A stretch of DNA of 64,000 nt from NCBI GenBank assembly GCA_016271365.2, contig CM057459.1:485039501-485103500 (forward strand), in the 5' to 3' direction. Positions 21,331-33,470 of this stretch are shown here, in pieces. Position numbers and translations under genes: made by a program. The notes beneath the pieces are model-generated. The model did no database searches. It saw nothing but the letters and a program-made list of their open reading frames with translations, and had not been told where the DNA came from. Within the stretch, counting starts at the first letter, position 1. Each line of letters begins with the position of its first letter. The DNA is from Neoceratodus forsteri (lineage: Eukaryota; Chordata; Ceratodontiformes; Ceratodontidae).

Positions 21331-21530
21331 ATATCTTGGCCCCCTTGCAGGCAATAAAAGGATAAAATATCCTTTGGTGTTTACCTAAACAGTGGCTGAG
21401 AATTATGATTCTGCCCTTTTTTGGGACAAAAAATGGTCCACGAAGACTTTGGCCATTTATGGGGGCCAATGTTTGTTTTTTTTATTAAAGAGCAAATTTA
21501 CATATTTCATAAAAAGTTTGAATTCACTTG
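21331..21530. other. Spacer, no feature seen
   Basis: A short AT-rich linker between the tandem repeat and the next palindromic array. Confidence 0.35.
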
Positions 21531-22070
21531 AATTCACGTGCCTGTGTCATGATTAGGGTTTGTCTCTGTTGATGACACCATTTCATGAACCTGATAGGTG
21601 AAATTTTTCAAATCCTTCCCAAAATGTGATTTAACAGCATCACTTTGAAATCACCTTTGGGAAGGATTTGAAAACTGGTACCTGTCTCATTCATGATGAG
21701 GTGTGCAAAAATGGATATGCTGAAAATTTGGAATCAAAATATTAAAAATTACCAAAGTTCTGAGTGGCAGTTTAAAAATTCCGATGTACATTACCCCATA
21801 TTTTCAGCATAGCCTTCTTTTAACCACACCTCATTAACCAGGTAGGTAAAAATGTTCAAATCCCACCTGAAAGGTGATTTCACAGAGTGATTGCAAATTC
21901 ACCTTTCAGGCCAAATTTGAAAAATGTTGCCTCTCTTGCTCATGAGGTGGAGTCCCAAAAAGGCTTTGTTGAAAATTTGGGTGAAAAAATATAAAAAAAT
22001 GACCAATGACCAAATTACGAGTAAAAGTTTAAAACACATTGAAATATATTAACTGCATTTACCAGGTTTC
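21530..22070 (+). repeat. Palindromic-unit array, copy 4
   Basis: Two units. The first has the symmetric core CCTTCCCAAAATGTGATTT (21613-21631) with AAATCACCTTTGGGAAGG. The second has AAAGGTGATTTCACAGAGTG with ATTCACCTTTCAGG, followed by GCTCATGAGGTGGAGTCC. Both are in the same orientation as the other arrays. Confidence 0.8.
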
Positions 22071-22265
22071 CTCACTTACTAATCCAGCATTGAAGAGTGA
22101 AGAGTGAAGAGGTGTCACCACTCCATAGAGGATTATGGTGTTGGACCCTGGTTGGTAAGTATAGGGTAGGTGTGATACAGTGGTGTGACCAAGGGATCAG
22201 GGTTGGTGGGGGAAGGTCAGCAGTACTACAGACATCAATGGATGATTTTCTGTGTTACAAAATTA
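22070..22265 (+). repeat. GTAAGTA-type module, copy 4
   Basis: CCAGCATTGAAGAGTGAAGA at 22083-22102, GAGGATTATGG, then GGTTGGTAAGTATAGGG at about 22150-22166, a GGTTGGTGGGGGAAGG stretch and ACAGACATCAATGGATGATT at 22229-22248. The order and spacing match copies 1, 3 and 5. Confidence 0.65.
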
Positions 22266-22269
22266 ACAA

Positions 22270-22498
22270 AAGAATGGACATGGAGGCAGTATAGTGCAGT
22301 GGTCTAAGGCTCTGAGCTGCAAATCTGGTGACATCTAGCAGACCAGACCTGGGCTTGAATCCCACAACTTCCACTTGCATACTGTGTGATCCTGAGCAAG
22401 TCACTTAACTTCCTTGTGCTCCCAGGTTGCTCCTGTAAAAAAGCTCTCAGCTTAGTGAGCTATTCCTAGTTAAACAACTTAAAAAAAAAAAAAAAACA
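22270..22498 (+). mobile_element. tRNA-derived SINE with MIR-like central block
   Basis: The head has an A box-like AGTGCAGTGGTCTAAGGC (about 22279-22296) and a B box-like CTGGGCTTGAATCCC (about 22349-22363). The body contains TGTGTGATCCTGAGCAAGTC followed by ACTTAACTTCC, very close to a conserved block of the MIR/V-SINE type. The end is an A16-17 tail (22481-22497). It would be transcribed by RNA polymerase III and moved by a LINE. Which SINE family it belongs to is not settled. Confidence 0.78.
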
Positions 22499-22869
22499 TG
22501 ATGGGGTGAAGGAAAGGATTGGTAGGTGGGATACTTGGTAGTGGGAGGGTAGTTTCTTTTCATGGACAGAGGATGGAGAAGGACTGGGAGGTGCATGGGA
22601 TACTTGGCAGCTGAAGGGAGTTCTTTTGCTGGTAAGATAATACTGAGAGGCTTTCTTATCCCAGGAGTTAAAAAAGATATGAGGAGATAATCCCTCAAAC
22701 CAGAATGAGTAATACTGTGAAATAATGTCAGTGCCTAGTGGGAAAGTAGTTACTCTGTTCTCCTGAATGTTTTTAGATGAATGGTCGTGAAACTTTAACA
22801 CACATAGGAGTTAACACTTTGTTGTTATTATTTTGAAATGTATGTTTGTACTGACATTGAAACTTTCCA
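22499..22869. other. Spacer, no feature seen
   Basis: GGGATACTTGG occurs twice (22529 and 22599), hinting at a short duplication. Nothing else was recognised. Confidence 0.35.
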
Positions 22870-23170
22870 TCTGCAGTACGGGGGCTTGGAATTGACCATG
22901 ATGCCACTTAGTTGCATGCTGGGTGGCATCATGCAGATGAAAGCAAAGAGCTGCCTGTGATAAAAGCAGCTCTTTTCTTTGAACTACATGAAGTATCACC
23001 CAGCAAGCACAGAACTGTGTCATGATCAGCCTGGCTGATCGTTGGTCTGACATTGTCAAGCCCACTGCGGTCTGCCTTGAACTGGACACAGAAGTGACAC
23101 ACCTCTCAAACTCACTATTGTAGCAATATGTTTGCTTTGTGCAAATGAAAGCAAACATAAAAATGTGGGG
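22870..23170 (+). repeat. Hairpin module, copy 2
   Basis: A stem AAAGAGCTGC (22945-22954) with GCAGCTCTTT (22966-22975) sits inside an outer pair GCTGGGTG/CACCCAGC. ATGATCAGCCTGGCTGATCG follows. Its flanks match the modules at 13.05 and 56.4 kb, including GCAATATGTTTGCTTTGTG near 23124. Confidence 0.6.
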
Positions 23171-23265
23171 AATGTTTCTGTTTTTATGCTTAATGCCATA
23201 AATCCTATATCACTTGCATAAGATTTGTTAGCTGTAGAATGGTGTAAATATAGCAATAGTAAGAA

Positions 23266-25045
23266 ATATTGGACTACTTTCCTGGCAACTTCCATCCTAC
23301 CTTCCTCCTCCTTTCTCTTGTGACGCGGCAGGAGAAACTAGTCAACTCATGGCTTTCAGACTTCCTCCACTCTTCCAGCTTCCTTTCCCCCTTCCAGTCT
23401 GGCTTTTGGAAGAATCATTCCACGATCTTCTCCTTACTTAGGATCACTGACTTCATCCTCTCAGAGATAGATCAGGGGAACATGACAGCAGCCATTTTCA
23501 TTGAGCTGGCCAAAGTCTTTGATTTGGTGTCATACTCACTCTTTCCAGATAAGCTGATCTCTACTCACCTCTCAGCCCTTGCTATTGGCTGGTTCTGTTC
23601 CTGACTCTTGAAACATCAAAAGGTGATGCATGTAGGAGGCTCCATCTCCCTACCCCTCTCTATCCTGGCCAGGGTCCCACTGGACTTCATTCTGGGTCCA
23701 TTTCTCTTCTCCATCTTCCTAAATGACCTCCCCTCTAACTGTGCCAACTTGCATATTCATATGTATGCAGATGACACAGTTCTCTACACCTCCAATCCCT
23801 CAACTGCATCTCTGGAAGTCTTGCTTCAGTAAGACTTTCACAGTATTCTGTGCTTGTTCCAGTCCAGCCAACATAGGGTTAACACAAAAAGAAGGTGTCT
23901 ATGACACTTAGTAGCAGCCAGATGCTGGTCTGGCTCACCACCCCCCTATCTTCTCCATGCTGGATTTCTCACCACTTGAAGTAGACCCAACTTTTAAATA
24001 CCTTAGCATGTGGTTAGGTAGCAGACTTGACTTTGTTTCCCCCATTGATGCCATTCATGCCAAACTTCAGCCCAAACTCAGTGCCCTGTACCGCAATAAG
24101 GACTGCCTTTCTTCCCAGGTCTGCCAGGAGCTGGTCACCAAAATGGTTCTCCCAGTTTTCAACTATAATGATATGGCTTATGGCACCACCACTCCACCTC
24201 CCTTGCTGGACTGGACACCTCCTGCAACACCTTCTGCCTCTTTGCTACCAACTTACCTTCTTGTTCTCACCACTGCTCCCTTTACTCCTCCTTATCCATC
24301 CTCCCGCTCCCTTCATATCACCAGTCCCACTGTGGTTCCCTCATCTCTAAATATAGGTTTGTGTGCCTCTCTTCGTACCTATCCCATCTCCTCTCCACAT
24401 CCCCTCCTCCTCCTCCTACTCCCTGCACTGAAGAGACCCAAGCACATTCTCCCTTCCCAAACCACACTCCTCAGCTGGGAAATCTGCTTTATCATACCAC
24501 CTCTCTTCCCTCTGGAACCAGCTATCCTCCTGCATCTGTCTCTCTCCCTGCCTTACCTCCATTAGACACCAGCTAAAACTCCTCACCCTCCCCCTGCTCC
24601 TGCCAACCCTCTTCCTAAACCCTTCCTTACCCTTTCCTGATTTTTAACCACTTTTTATCTCTCCCTCCCACTTTACTTCATAGTTCCAGTAACCTCACTG
24701 AAGTTTATTAACCTGTTTTAACTACAACTTTCAGCACCAGCTCAGCCTCCCTTCACTCTGGCACTGTGCACTTTGAGTTTGCCCAGTTTGCACACATGAT
24801 TTGTAAGCTAATTAATTTTTCCTTTGTATGCAGTGTTTTGCTATTTTGTCTATACTGCACTCAGCACAAGCACTTTATGTCATCCTCACTGTAACCACAT
24901 CACATGAATGGCTGTATTTTGCTTGCAGTTGTGCTTCTGCCCTTTCCCTGATAACACCAGAAAACAAGCCTCAGCTCAGTGTGCGCCTCCAGGTTACCAA
25001 TTTTCATAAAATAAATAAATTAAATAAATACATAAATATTGGGAT
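23266..25045 (+). mobile_element. Rex1/L2-group LINE, 5'-truncated
   Basis: The RT starts within the NYRPIS-like block (about 23268). It continues with EKLVNSWLSDFLHSSSFLSP, FIELAKVFDLVSYS (the usual SKAFD is altered), a degraded VPxxFILGPFLFSIFLNDL and an intact YADD near 23763 (HMYADDTVLY). After a frame break it reads FKYLSMWLGSRLDF and a C-rich C-terminal region. The tail is AAATAAATAAATTAAATAAA near 25009-25035. Several stops show that it is inactive. Confidence 0.78.
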
Positions 25046-26478
25046 TACATTACTGTTTTTGGATATACGTACATATCTACTGTACCTACACTGTGGCAAG
25101 TGTACATTTGGATGACTGAGGACAAAAATAAATAACAAAACCCAATAAAAAGTTAAATGGGCATGAAAGCCTTTCAAATTATTCAAAATTACACATGGAA
25201 CACCAAAGACTTTAATATAAAAGAAACAGAGCTGTGCAAGACATATAGATATGTATATCAAGCATGCTGATAATGTAAATGGCCATTATAGTGGGAACTA
25301 ACTACCTCACAAACATTCTGTTTAGATCATGACCTGGACATGATATATTAGCATAAATCATTAATCTAATATTGGTTTCATACATGTAAAAATGTATTTG
25401 TTCCTGTAAACAGCCTTGGAAACATTTTTGGTGCATCAGAAAAAAGTGAATCTGAAACAGCAGGGAATGTCTTTAAGTGACTGGCATGAATGACAGTAAA
25501 GACAGATTAACTGAGCTGAATTTGAACTGAATTCCAGTATTTTATGACAGTCTGTCTTGAAGATATAACAGTAGTTCAACAAAACTAAGAGCAAAATGAG
25601 GTTAGTTTAAAAGTCATCTGTTTGAGGAATCTAATAAAAAATTATTGGATATGATTACATTATAAACACTGACCTACCACATTTGCAAAGCATATGAAAT
25701 ATTATTAATGATTTAGGACTCCAGTTTAAGAAAGTATTAATCAAAAATAATTGTCCTTATTATTTTACATACGATTAGTGTACAGTAAGTAGTTTTAGGT
25801 ATTTTATGCCAGTATTTCTGTTTATTTGCATATGTTAGCTACTGCAATGGGGTCCATGCCTTATCTAACTTAGTGTTGAAATGTCAGATTGAGAAGTCAT
25901 CAGGAAGAGGAAATGTGCCTGCCTCCACAAAGTTTGTACTGACTGCCAATTAACACACAAGCACATTTGTTCTGCAATTTAACATGTTCCCCAGACATTG
26001 TGTGAGCACATAGCTACAAAAGGAGTCTTTTATACCAGGAGAAATGCCAACATTTGGAATCTTTAGTCCTGTAAGCACCACAGGGGAGTCACAGAAGTCC
26101 AAAAAAAGACATAAGAAATTATAGTATCATAGAGCTCCAGGATAAGATCAAGGCTTGCACTGTGCTAAGTTCCCAGAATCAGAGACATTATATACTAAGC
26201 TTACTTAAAGAAAAGGGTGTACTTAAAATGTCAGTATGCTTATAACTGAACATATTCAATGGTTGCATATGAGTTCTTATTTAACTTTTAATTTTGTTGC
26301 TACAACAAATTTGCTAACCTGATGACCATGACTGTGGAAATAATTGGTCTTTAATAAGGTGTTTCACACTGTTGCAAAAGTTCATGGCGTGGGGGATTAT
26401 AAAAGGATTCAGACTCAGTTGTGGTATACTAGAATATGACTGTAAATAGCAATGTCCCTACTGAAGTAAGGTAACTCA
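25046..26478. other. AT-rich DNA, no element recognised
   Basis: Over 1.4 kb no RT, SINE, palindromic or minisatellite motif was recognised, and no convincing open frame was seen on either strand. This is the longest stretch of the window without an identifiable repeat. It could be old unique sequence or repeat decayed beyond recognition. Confidence 0.35.
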
Positions 26479-26479
26479 G

Positions 26480-26600
26480 GTATTTATTTATTATTTATTA
26501 AATTTTGTTGATCCGGTAGACCCATTGAGACTAGAAGTCCCTATTTCAGGGGTGACCAGGGGGAGATGGGATACAGATGGTAAGCAACTGAAACTGAACC
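26480..26600 (-). mobile_element. Short LINE 3' end fragment
   Basis: On the minus strand, CTAGTCTCAATGGGTCTACC is followed by GGATCAACAAAATTTAATAA and a (TAAA)n-like tail (26481-26500 on plus). This is the form of a severely 5'-truncated LINE insertion of the (AAAT)n-tailed group. Confidence 0.5.
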
Positions 26601-26687
26601 TGATTAAGCTGTTGGTGGTATTTTTAGTGAAAAGGTGAAATCTGGCAAGGACACTGGAGAAATTCCCCTACTCAACAGCAGGGGGAC

Positions 26688-29600
26688 TTGCTGTTGGGTG
26701 TGTGGACTGCTTTTAGTTCAAGGCTGGCAACCGAGGAGAATGGTTGCATTTTGGGGCCAGAGTTACTGCCTGAAGTTTCTGTAGTACTAATGGGATCTGT
26801 CAGTGAGCAGCCCTCGGCGGCTGTGAGAAACGTCGGAATAGAGCCTTTGGAGGTTTTGAATCAAGGTTTAAATATATCTGAATCTCCTACCTCCATTGCC
26901 ATTCTGGTATCCTTAGAGCCTTTTTTGGAGACAACTGGGGAGACAATGGTGCTAGGCGCTGTTCAGGAGAATACAGAAGTCTTTTCTGTAGCAGTGGATT
27001 CGGAAGAGCAACCCCTGTCAGGCTCTATTGCAGCCGCTGTCACACCACACATAGTGTCTCAGCTGTCTCAGGCTGACATCGGCACTGATGCAGCAGCAAG
27101 AACGTAGAAGTCTTTTCGGCTTTCATCTATGGATATGCCGCTTGTCTCTGAGAGTTGGTCAAATGAGGACTCTTTGTGGAATTCAGGGTGGATACAGATG
27201 TCCGATGGCAGATGGGTGCCTGACCCTGACTGGATTATGTTCTCCTCAGGTGAACGAAATGAATCTCACATGCATGTAGTGACTGATTCCACCTTTTTGG
27301 CTTCAGGAAACTTTCAGTCTAGCACTTCTGGGCTTCCCAATGCACCTGAGATTGAGTGTCCCGGAAGTCCACCACCGGATTCTTCCAGGGCAGAGGACTC
27401 TTCGCATTCCCCTAAATCATACAGGGGTCAGACTGGCCCAACTTCCTCAGACCTCTTTAAAAACAATAAGGTGAATCAAGCTCCTAGACGGAACGCTGTC
27501 CATCTTCGTTACAGGGGAGGTTTACAAGATCACCCTGACAGACAATACATGGCAAAACAACTTTTGAAGGACTCTGTGGGTTTATTGCATCAGATATTTA
27601 TGCTTTAATTAACATCAGGGGAGAGGACACTTTTGATGTTAGTTTCCAGACTTTTTCAGGACTCGATAGTTTTTGGCGAAAATATGAAACTTTGAAGTTT
27701 TCACCATTGTGGGCTCCTTTTTGGGTCATTCCACTGACCAAGCCACTATTTAAAACTATTAATGTTATGTTTCAAAATGAGGGGGCTAATGTTAGTGACA
27801 TAGTGTACCTCAGGACTGGAGGATGGCTCATGTGGTGCCCCTCCACAAGAGTGGCCCCAAGGATGAACCGGGAAACTACAGACCAGTGAGCCTCACATCC
27901 ATCATGGGTAAGTTAATGGAGACTATCTTGAAGGAGAGGCTGGTGTCCCTCCTAGAGGCCAAAGGACTACAGGACAGCAGACAGCATGGCTTCATAAGTG
28001 GCAGATCCTGCCAAACCAATCTGGTCGAGTTCTATGACTGGGTAACTAGGCAACTGGACAGGAGCCATGCAGTGGATGTCCTGTATCTGGACTTCAGTAA
28101 GGCATTCGACTCAGTGCCACATGGAAGGCTGGGAAGGAAGGAAGTTAGTAGGCACAGGGGTGGGTGCAAAGCTGGTGAGATGGGTAGGAAACTGGCTGCA
28201 TTGAAGACAACAGAGGGTGGTGGTGGGTGGGGAGCTCTCACACCCAAGGGCAGTGATGAGCAGTGTTCCACAGAGCTCTGGTGTTGGGACCAGTGTTGTT
28301 TGGGATATTCACTGCAGACATATCATGGGACATCAAGAGCAAGATCAGTCTGTTTGCTGATGATACCAAGGTAGGCGCAGTGGTGGATGACCTAGGGGGA
28401 TGGCAGGGGTTGCAGGATGATCTGGCAAAGCTTGAAACCTGGTCAGACACCTGGCAACTGGGCTTTAAGGCCAAAAAGTGCAAGGTGCTGCATTTTGGGA
28501 TGAAGAACCCAAGGAGGAGTTACCAGCTGGGGGGAGTGCAGCTAGCCCAGACAGAGGAGGAGAAGGATCTGGGTGTGCTCATCACAGGGTCAATGAACAA
28601 CTTGGCACAATGTAGGAAGGCAGCTGCAAGGCCAACAAAATGCTGGGTTGTATTGCAAGGGTATATCCTCAAGGAGGAGGAGGTGATTCTGCCACTGTAT
28701 AGGTCATTAGTTAGACCACACCTGGAGTACTGCGTGCAGTACTGGCATCTGTATCTGAAGAGGGACATTAAGTTACTGGAGGGGGTGCAGCGCAGAGCGA
28801 CAAAGATGATCAAGGGGCTGGGGGACTTATCATACAAGAGGAGGTTGAAGGAGTTGAACATGTACTCACTGGAGGAGAGGTGAGATGGGGTGACATGATT
28901 GAAACCTTTTAAATACATGAAAGGAATAAACAAGACAAGTACAGAGGGGATGTTCAAAGTAAGGGAAGGGAGGGCCACCAGGGGCCATGATATGAGACTG
29001 GAGCAAGGAAGGTTCAGGAGGGAGATGAGGAGACACTTTTTTACAGAGAGGGTGGTGGCTGGGTGGAATGCGTTACCTCCTGAAGTGGTATGCAGTAGAA
29101 CAGTGGACTGCTTCAAACGAGGATGGGACAGGACAAGGGGGAGGGTTAATGAAGGGGAAGGGTGGAAGGGAGGGGCAGCTGCAGAATAAGGAGTGCTAGC
29201 TGCACATTCGAGCAGACTTGATAGACCTCTAGGCCTTTATCTTCTGGCAAATTTCGTATGTTCGTATAGTTTTTTGGTTAGAAAAGAAATGTCAAGTTTT
29301 AGGCCCACCTTCTGCAATTATTGATTCAGAAGGCATTTGGACAGGTAGCTGGCATTTTAAGGTCAAACTGCAGATGTTAGGGGATGAGGTCCAACACATC
29401 CCTAATAGTTTTTTCCTTGGGAAAGACAGGGGTGTAGTTTTCTAACCAGGGCAGCCTAAGGCCTGTTACAAGTGTGGGAGTACTAGACACCTAAATAGCA
29501 CCTGTGATAGGGTTCTTTGTGCTTTATGTGGGGATTATGATCACACTAGCAATGTTTGCAGGAACGTACATAAATGTAACTTATGTGAAGAACATGGTCA

Positions 29601-30110
29601 TGCATTCCACCAGTGTCCTTGGGCTGGACAAAACTGACAAGGAGATCTCAATAAGGATGATTTGGTGTCTGAGGCACAGGATCATTATAGGCCTCCTCAG
29701 CCTGATCGTCCCCCCCTTCTCCTACACCACAGGCCTCTCCACCCTCTGCAGACGATGCTTCAGGCCCAGGTCAAGAAGCTAATGACTGCGAACCCTCAAC
29801 ACCTCTTTTCTCTGATGGTTCTAGCACATCTGCTATGGAAGGTGCTGATCTAAGTATGCCCCCCAACTAGTACTAGTGTCTCTGCTAAACGAGTCACTAG
29901 GTCCTCTAGTAAGGTTACTGCGTCTTCTGCACCTGTTGTTCCTATGAATCCTTTTGATGTTTTAAGGAACATAGATGGGGGTTTAGACTCTGACACTTCT
30001 TCCATTTCGGGAGTGGTTTCAGAAATGGAATGTGAAGATGACACAGCTAAGCCCAAAGATTTGAAGAAAAAGACTGGAAAGAAGCGAAAAAAGGATAAGG
30101 AACCAGGGTG
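26688..30110 (+). pseudogene. Tx1-like ORF1 with zinc knuckles, split by CR1
   Basis: The first open piece (26688-27107) is a low-complexity acidic N-terminus. After a frame change, 27129-27608 leads to RRNAVHLRYRGGLQDHPDRQ. The fold continues with PLWAPFWVIPLTKPLFKTIN and MFQNEGANVSDIVY up to the CR1 insertion near 27811, and resumes after 29275 with LGPPSAIIDSEGIWTGSWHF. Three knuckles follow at about 29460-29635: CYKCGSTRHLNSTC, CALCGDYDHTSNVC and CNLCEEHGHAFHQC. The equivalent region of the second element (33.9-36 kb) aligns block by block. The product would be a nucleic-acid-binding protein. Confidence 0.7.
27811..29275 (+). mobile_element. CR1 LINE, 5'-truncated, nested in Tx1-like ORF1
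   Basis: It starts in the RT (AHVVPLHKSGPKDEPGNYRP), then QHGFISGRSCQTNLVEFYDW, YLDFSKAFDSVPHGR, a frame break near 28130-28260, VLGPVLFGIFTADI and an intact FADD at about 28358-28369. It continues with LVRPHLEYCVQYW and FTERVVAGWNALPPEV. The 3' end is AGGCCTTTATCTTCTGGCAA plus TTCGTATG repeats (about 29255-29270), the same type as at 1045-1090. The Tx1-like ORF1 reads on either side of it, so the CR1 arrived later. Confidence 0.88.
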
Positions 30111-30329
30111 AATCTACTTTCATTTTTTCTAATTTTTCTTTTTTCCTCTCCTCTGGCTTCCTTATCTTTGGTCTCTTGTAATACTTGCAGAATTAAGTAT
30201 GCTGCAAGGCGTCAGGCTTGGCTTAATTTTTTTCAACCCTAACTTCTGACATTATTTTTCTACAAAAGACCAAGCTCACTTAATTGCATGATATAGTGCA
30301 AACAAAAAAATTGTGGCCCTGGGACCCTT

Positions 30330-33300
30330 CCTTCTGGTCTTTTGGGCCAGACATGGCAGATGGAACAGGTATTTTATTCCGTACATCTGAACTTCAAGTC
30401 CATCGTTTTCTAGATTTAGTTCCTGGGAGGGCAATGCTTATTGATTGCATCTTTCATGTTTTTTTTTTTACGTCTTATCAATACTTATGCTCCACAGAGC
30501 AAGAGTTCTAGAATAGATTTGTTTACTCAGATTAAGCCTTTCTTATTTACAACTCGATCTATTATATGGGGGGTGATATGAATTGCAGTTTAGACAGTAA
30601 GGTGACAGATACTGTTCAAAATAAAATTTATTGTGATACTCATGCTCTGAAAGCTATCTTACACACAGCTCTGTTATTGGGTGATTATAGACTGTTACAT
30701 AAAACTGGAGGGGATACGTATAGAAGAAGTGCTTTCTCCTCAAGAATTGACTATTTTTTTCTTTCTAAATATTTACATGTAGCACAGGCGTCGGTGACTC
30801 CAAATGAGTTTACTGACCATAATATTTTAAGTTGTATTTTGGGTATGGGGGTGTTCTGCCTAGTTTCCCTTCTGTCCCAAGTCAATAAAAATTGAATTCC
30901 TCTATATTAACTCAAGATATAATAAAATTGCAAGTTGCTAGATGTTTTCTTTTTAGAAAATCAGTTGCGGTAATGTATGATGATTGGGGTAATTGGTGGA
31001 TGGACACTAAAACTGCCCTTAAAAATCTTTTTTTAAAACTGGAAAAGCGTACTGGAAATACTGAGTATATTTCTTACTTGGGACATAGAGATCAATTGTA
31101 CAAATTATTATTTCTTCCTAATGTTTGCGACTGTAGGATCCAGTCCCAGATTAATGTGGTAAAACAGAAAATGAGAGCTTATCATTTTTCCAGGGCCTCT
31201 TATTTGACTGCTGAGTTCAAATTTGGCACTTTACCCCAACCATTTTCAGACCCTTTTGAGGCTTGTAAATTTCGAATGAAACATAAAGTTATGGAGGTAC
31301 TTTTTGATGCTCTCAGAGTTTTTAGAAGTACTGAAGCAGAATTGTTGGTAGTCCTGAAAGATGCATTGCAAGCCTTTTTAGGGTCATATTTTGCTCCTGA
31401 TTTTGCTTGGGATCAAGTAGTGGACTGTCCTGCCCCTTATCGCTCCTCTGCTATCTGCAATTAGTGATCCACTTACGCTTACAGAAATTCTTGAGGCTAC
31501 ATCTGGTTTACAGGATGGGGTCTCTCCAGGTGAGGATGTACTGATGAATGAATTTTATAAGGCCATTAAATCTGATCTTGGTGAGATTTTGGTACACACA
31601 TTTAATGATATGTTGCTTTCTGTACGGCTCCCTCAGGGTTTTTCCATTGCTATTATGATTTATCTATTTAAAGGGGATGCTAGGAGTCAGCTTACCAATT
31701 GGCAGCCCATCAGCCTCTTAAATACAGATTATAAAATCTTGGCTACTGTGTTATATAAACAGATGCAGAAGGTGGCATTAGAACTCATACACCCTGTTCA
31801 GACTTGTTCTGTTCCTGGGAGAAATATACAACAAAATTTGGGCCTATTACGTGATATTTTTGAGTACGGTAGTCAACGTAGGTTGGGAGGTTATGTGATG
31901 GCATTAGATCAGGCTAAGGCCTTTGATAACATATCTCATGATTTTTTGTTTGAAGTATTGTCAAAATATGGAATTCCCACTGTCTTAATAAATTGAATTA
32001 AATTGCTGTATCGTCAGGCTTCGATTATTCCCTCCATTACAAATGCATTGGGTGACCCTGTGGTTTTATGGAGAGGGGTTAGGCAGGGATGCCCTCTTAG
32101 CCCTTTGCTCTATGTTTTTTGTCTTGATCCCCCTGTTATGGGTTATTTTGCATGATGTAAATATTGTTGGTTTATCCCCTCATATAGATATACCTGCTCA
32201 GAAATGATCTGCGCATGCTAACAATGTATGTCTTTTGGTCCTGGATGCTTCTTCTGGCCTCCACGCCTTGCAGCATTTTGATGTTTTTGCTTGTCTTTCT
32301 GGTGTTGGCCTTAATTATGGTAAAAGTAAGGCACTTCAAATAGGTGATGGGATGCGAGTTGCTAAAATTGCTGCTATTGAAGTGGTGAAAGGGCACTGTA
32401 GGATTTTGGATGTTTTTTATGGAGCGGGAGATCTGGCTTTTCTCAATTGGGATGATAAACTGCAGGCAGCAGATCAAAAGGTGTCCCAGTAGAAATCTTG
32501 GGCTTTTGGTAAATTGAAGAGGGTTCAGTAAAGCAGTTTTTGTTGTCACTTTTCCTATATGTTGCTCATATTCTTCCTGTCCCTTGTACACTGGAAACAA
32601 GGCTTTACTGTATTTTTTTTTCAAATGATCTGGGGAAGTCAGCTGAATCCAGTTAAAAGGGATTTTACATATTTATCAGTTAAACAAGGAGGACTTGGCA
32701 TGATTAATCCGGTTGTTTTTTTTTTTATTCTTTTTTAGTTTTTCAATTTTTGGTCCATCCTGTGGTACACATACTGCTTGGGGTAGGTGGACCAGGGTTT
32801 TTTTCAACAATTTTTAGATAACTGGGTAACTATGGTTCCAAAAATCACTGGACCTATTTCTGTTCCAAGTTTTGCATCTGCAGCAGTTAGCAAATTAAAA
32901 ATATGGTGCTATGGAAAAGCAGAGTATGCAACTTGGTCTTGGAAGATGTTATATGCCAATGTTATGCTGAAAGCTCATGCTCTCAGAGTTGATTTCCCTA
33001 AATGTCTCCCTACAAGGTTAGAATCTGCTTTGAAGCTTTTACGAGATAAATGGATCCCACAGCATATGTGGGGTGTGCATTGGCTGAGTTGCCATGGTTG
33101 GCTTGGTGTTAAGGGGAATTGGAAGCATAAACCTTTAACAGAGCGACAATGTCTGAGATCTGGATGCATAGGGCAGGAGGAAACTTTAGAACATTTTTAT
33201 ATCCTTTGTCTGTATACACAAGATTTTTGGAGGTTTTGTGCCCTTAAATGGAACTGGGCTCCTATAAAACATATTCAGCATGAATGTTTAGTTTTGGGAG

Positions 33301-33470
33301 ACTATACTGGGTTTTATAGGAGGTACAGTCCTAGTACACTGAATGCCATTTTTGTCTGCCTGAAATATTTTCTCTGGCTGGCCCGCTGTAAATTTTCACT
33401 CCCACATGTTACTACTTTACCTTCAGTTTTATTAGCTAGTGTTGAGGGATCTCTAAAACAACTTATGTAA
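30330..33470 (+). pseudogene. Tx1-like ORF2 (EN-RT), broken
   Basis: The endonuclease part shows MADGTGILFRTS, a MGGDMNCSLDSKV block (N and D of the active site) and SSRIDYFFLS...FTDHNILS. The connector occupies 30892-31464. The RT shows NDMLLSVRLPQGFSIAIMIY, NWQPISLLNTDYKILATVLY, an ALDQAKAFDNISHDF block and then an R-x-G-C-P-L-S-P block after a stop near 31996. The catalytic YADD is replaced by HANN near 32215. The C-terminus (33.1-33.25 kb) has a C-x4-C...H...C knuckle (CLRSGCIGQEETLEHFYILC). WxPISLLNTDYKI is typical of L1/Tx1 RTs. Confidence 0.78.

Noticed and set aside
26688..27608. Possible host gene with an acidic, serine-rich product
   Set aside because: It lies between a LINE 5' hairpin and zinc-knuckle blocks that align with the second Tx1-like element, so it is LINE ORF1.
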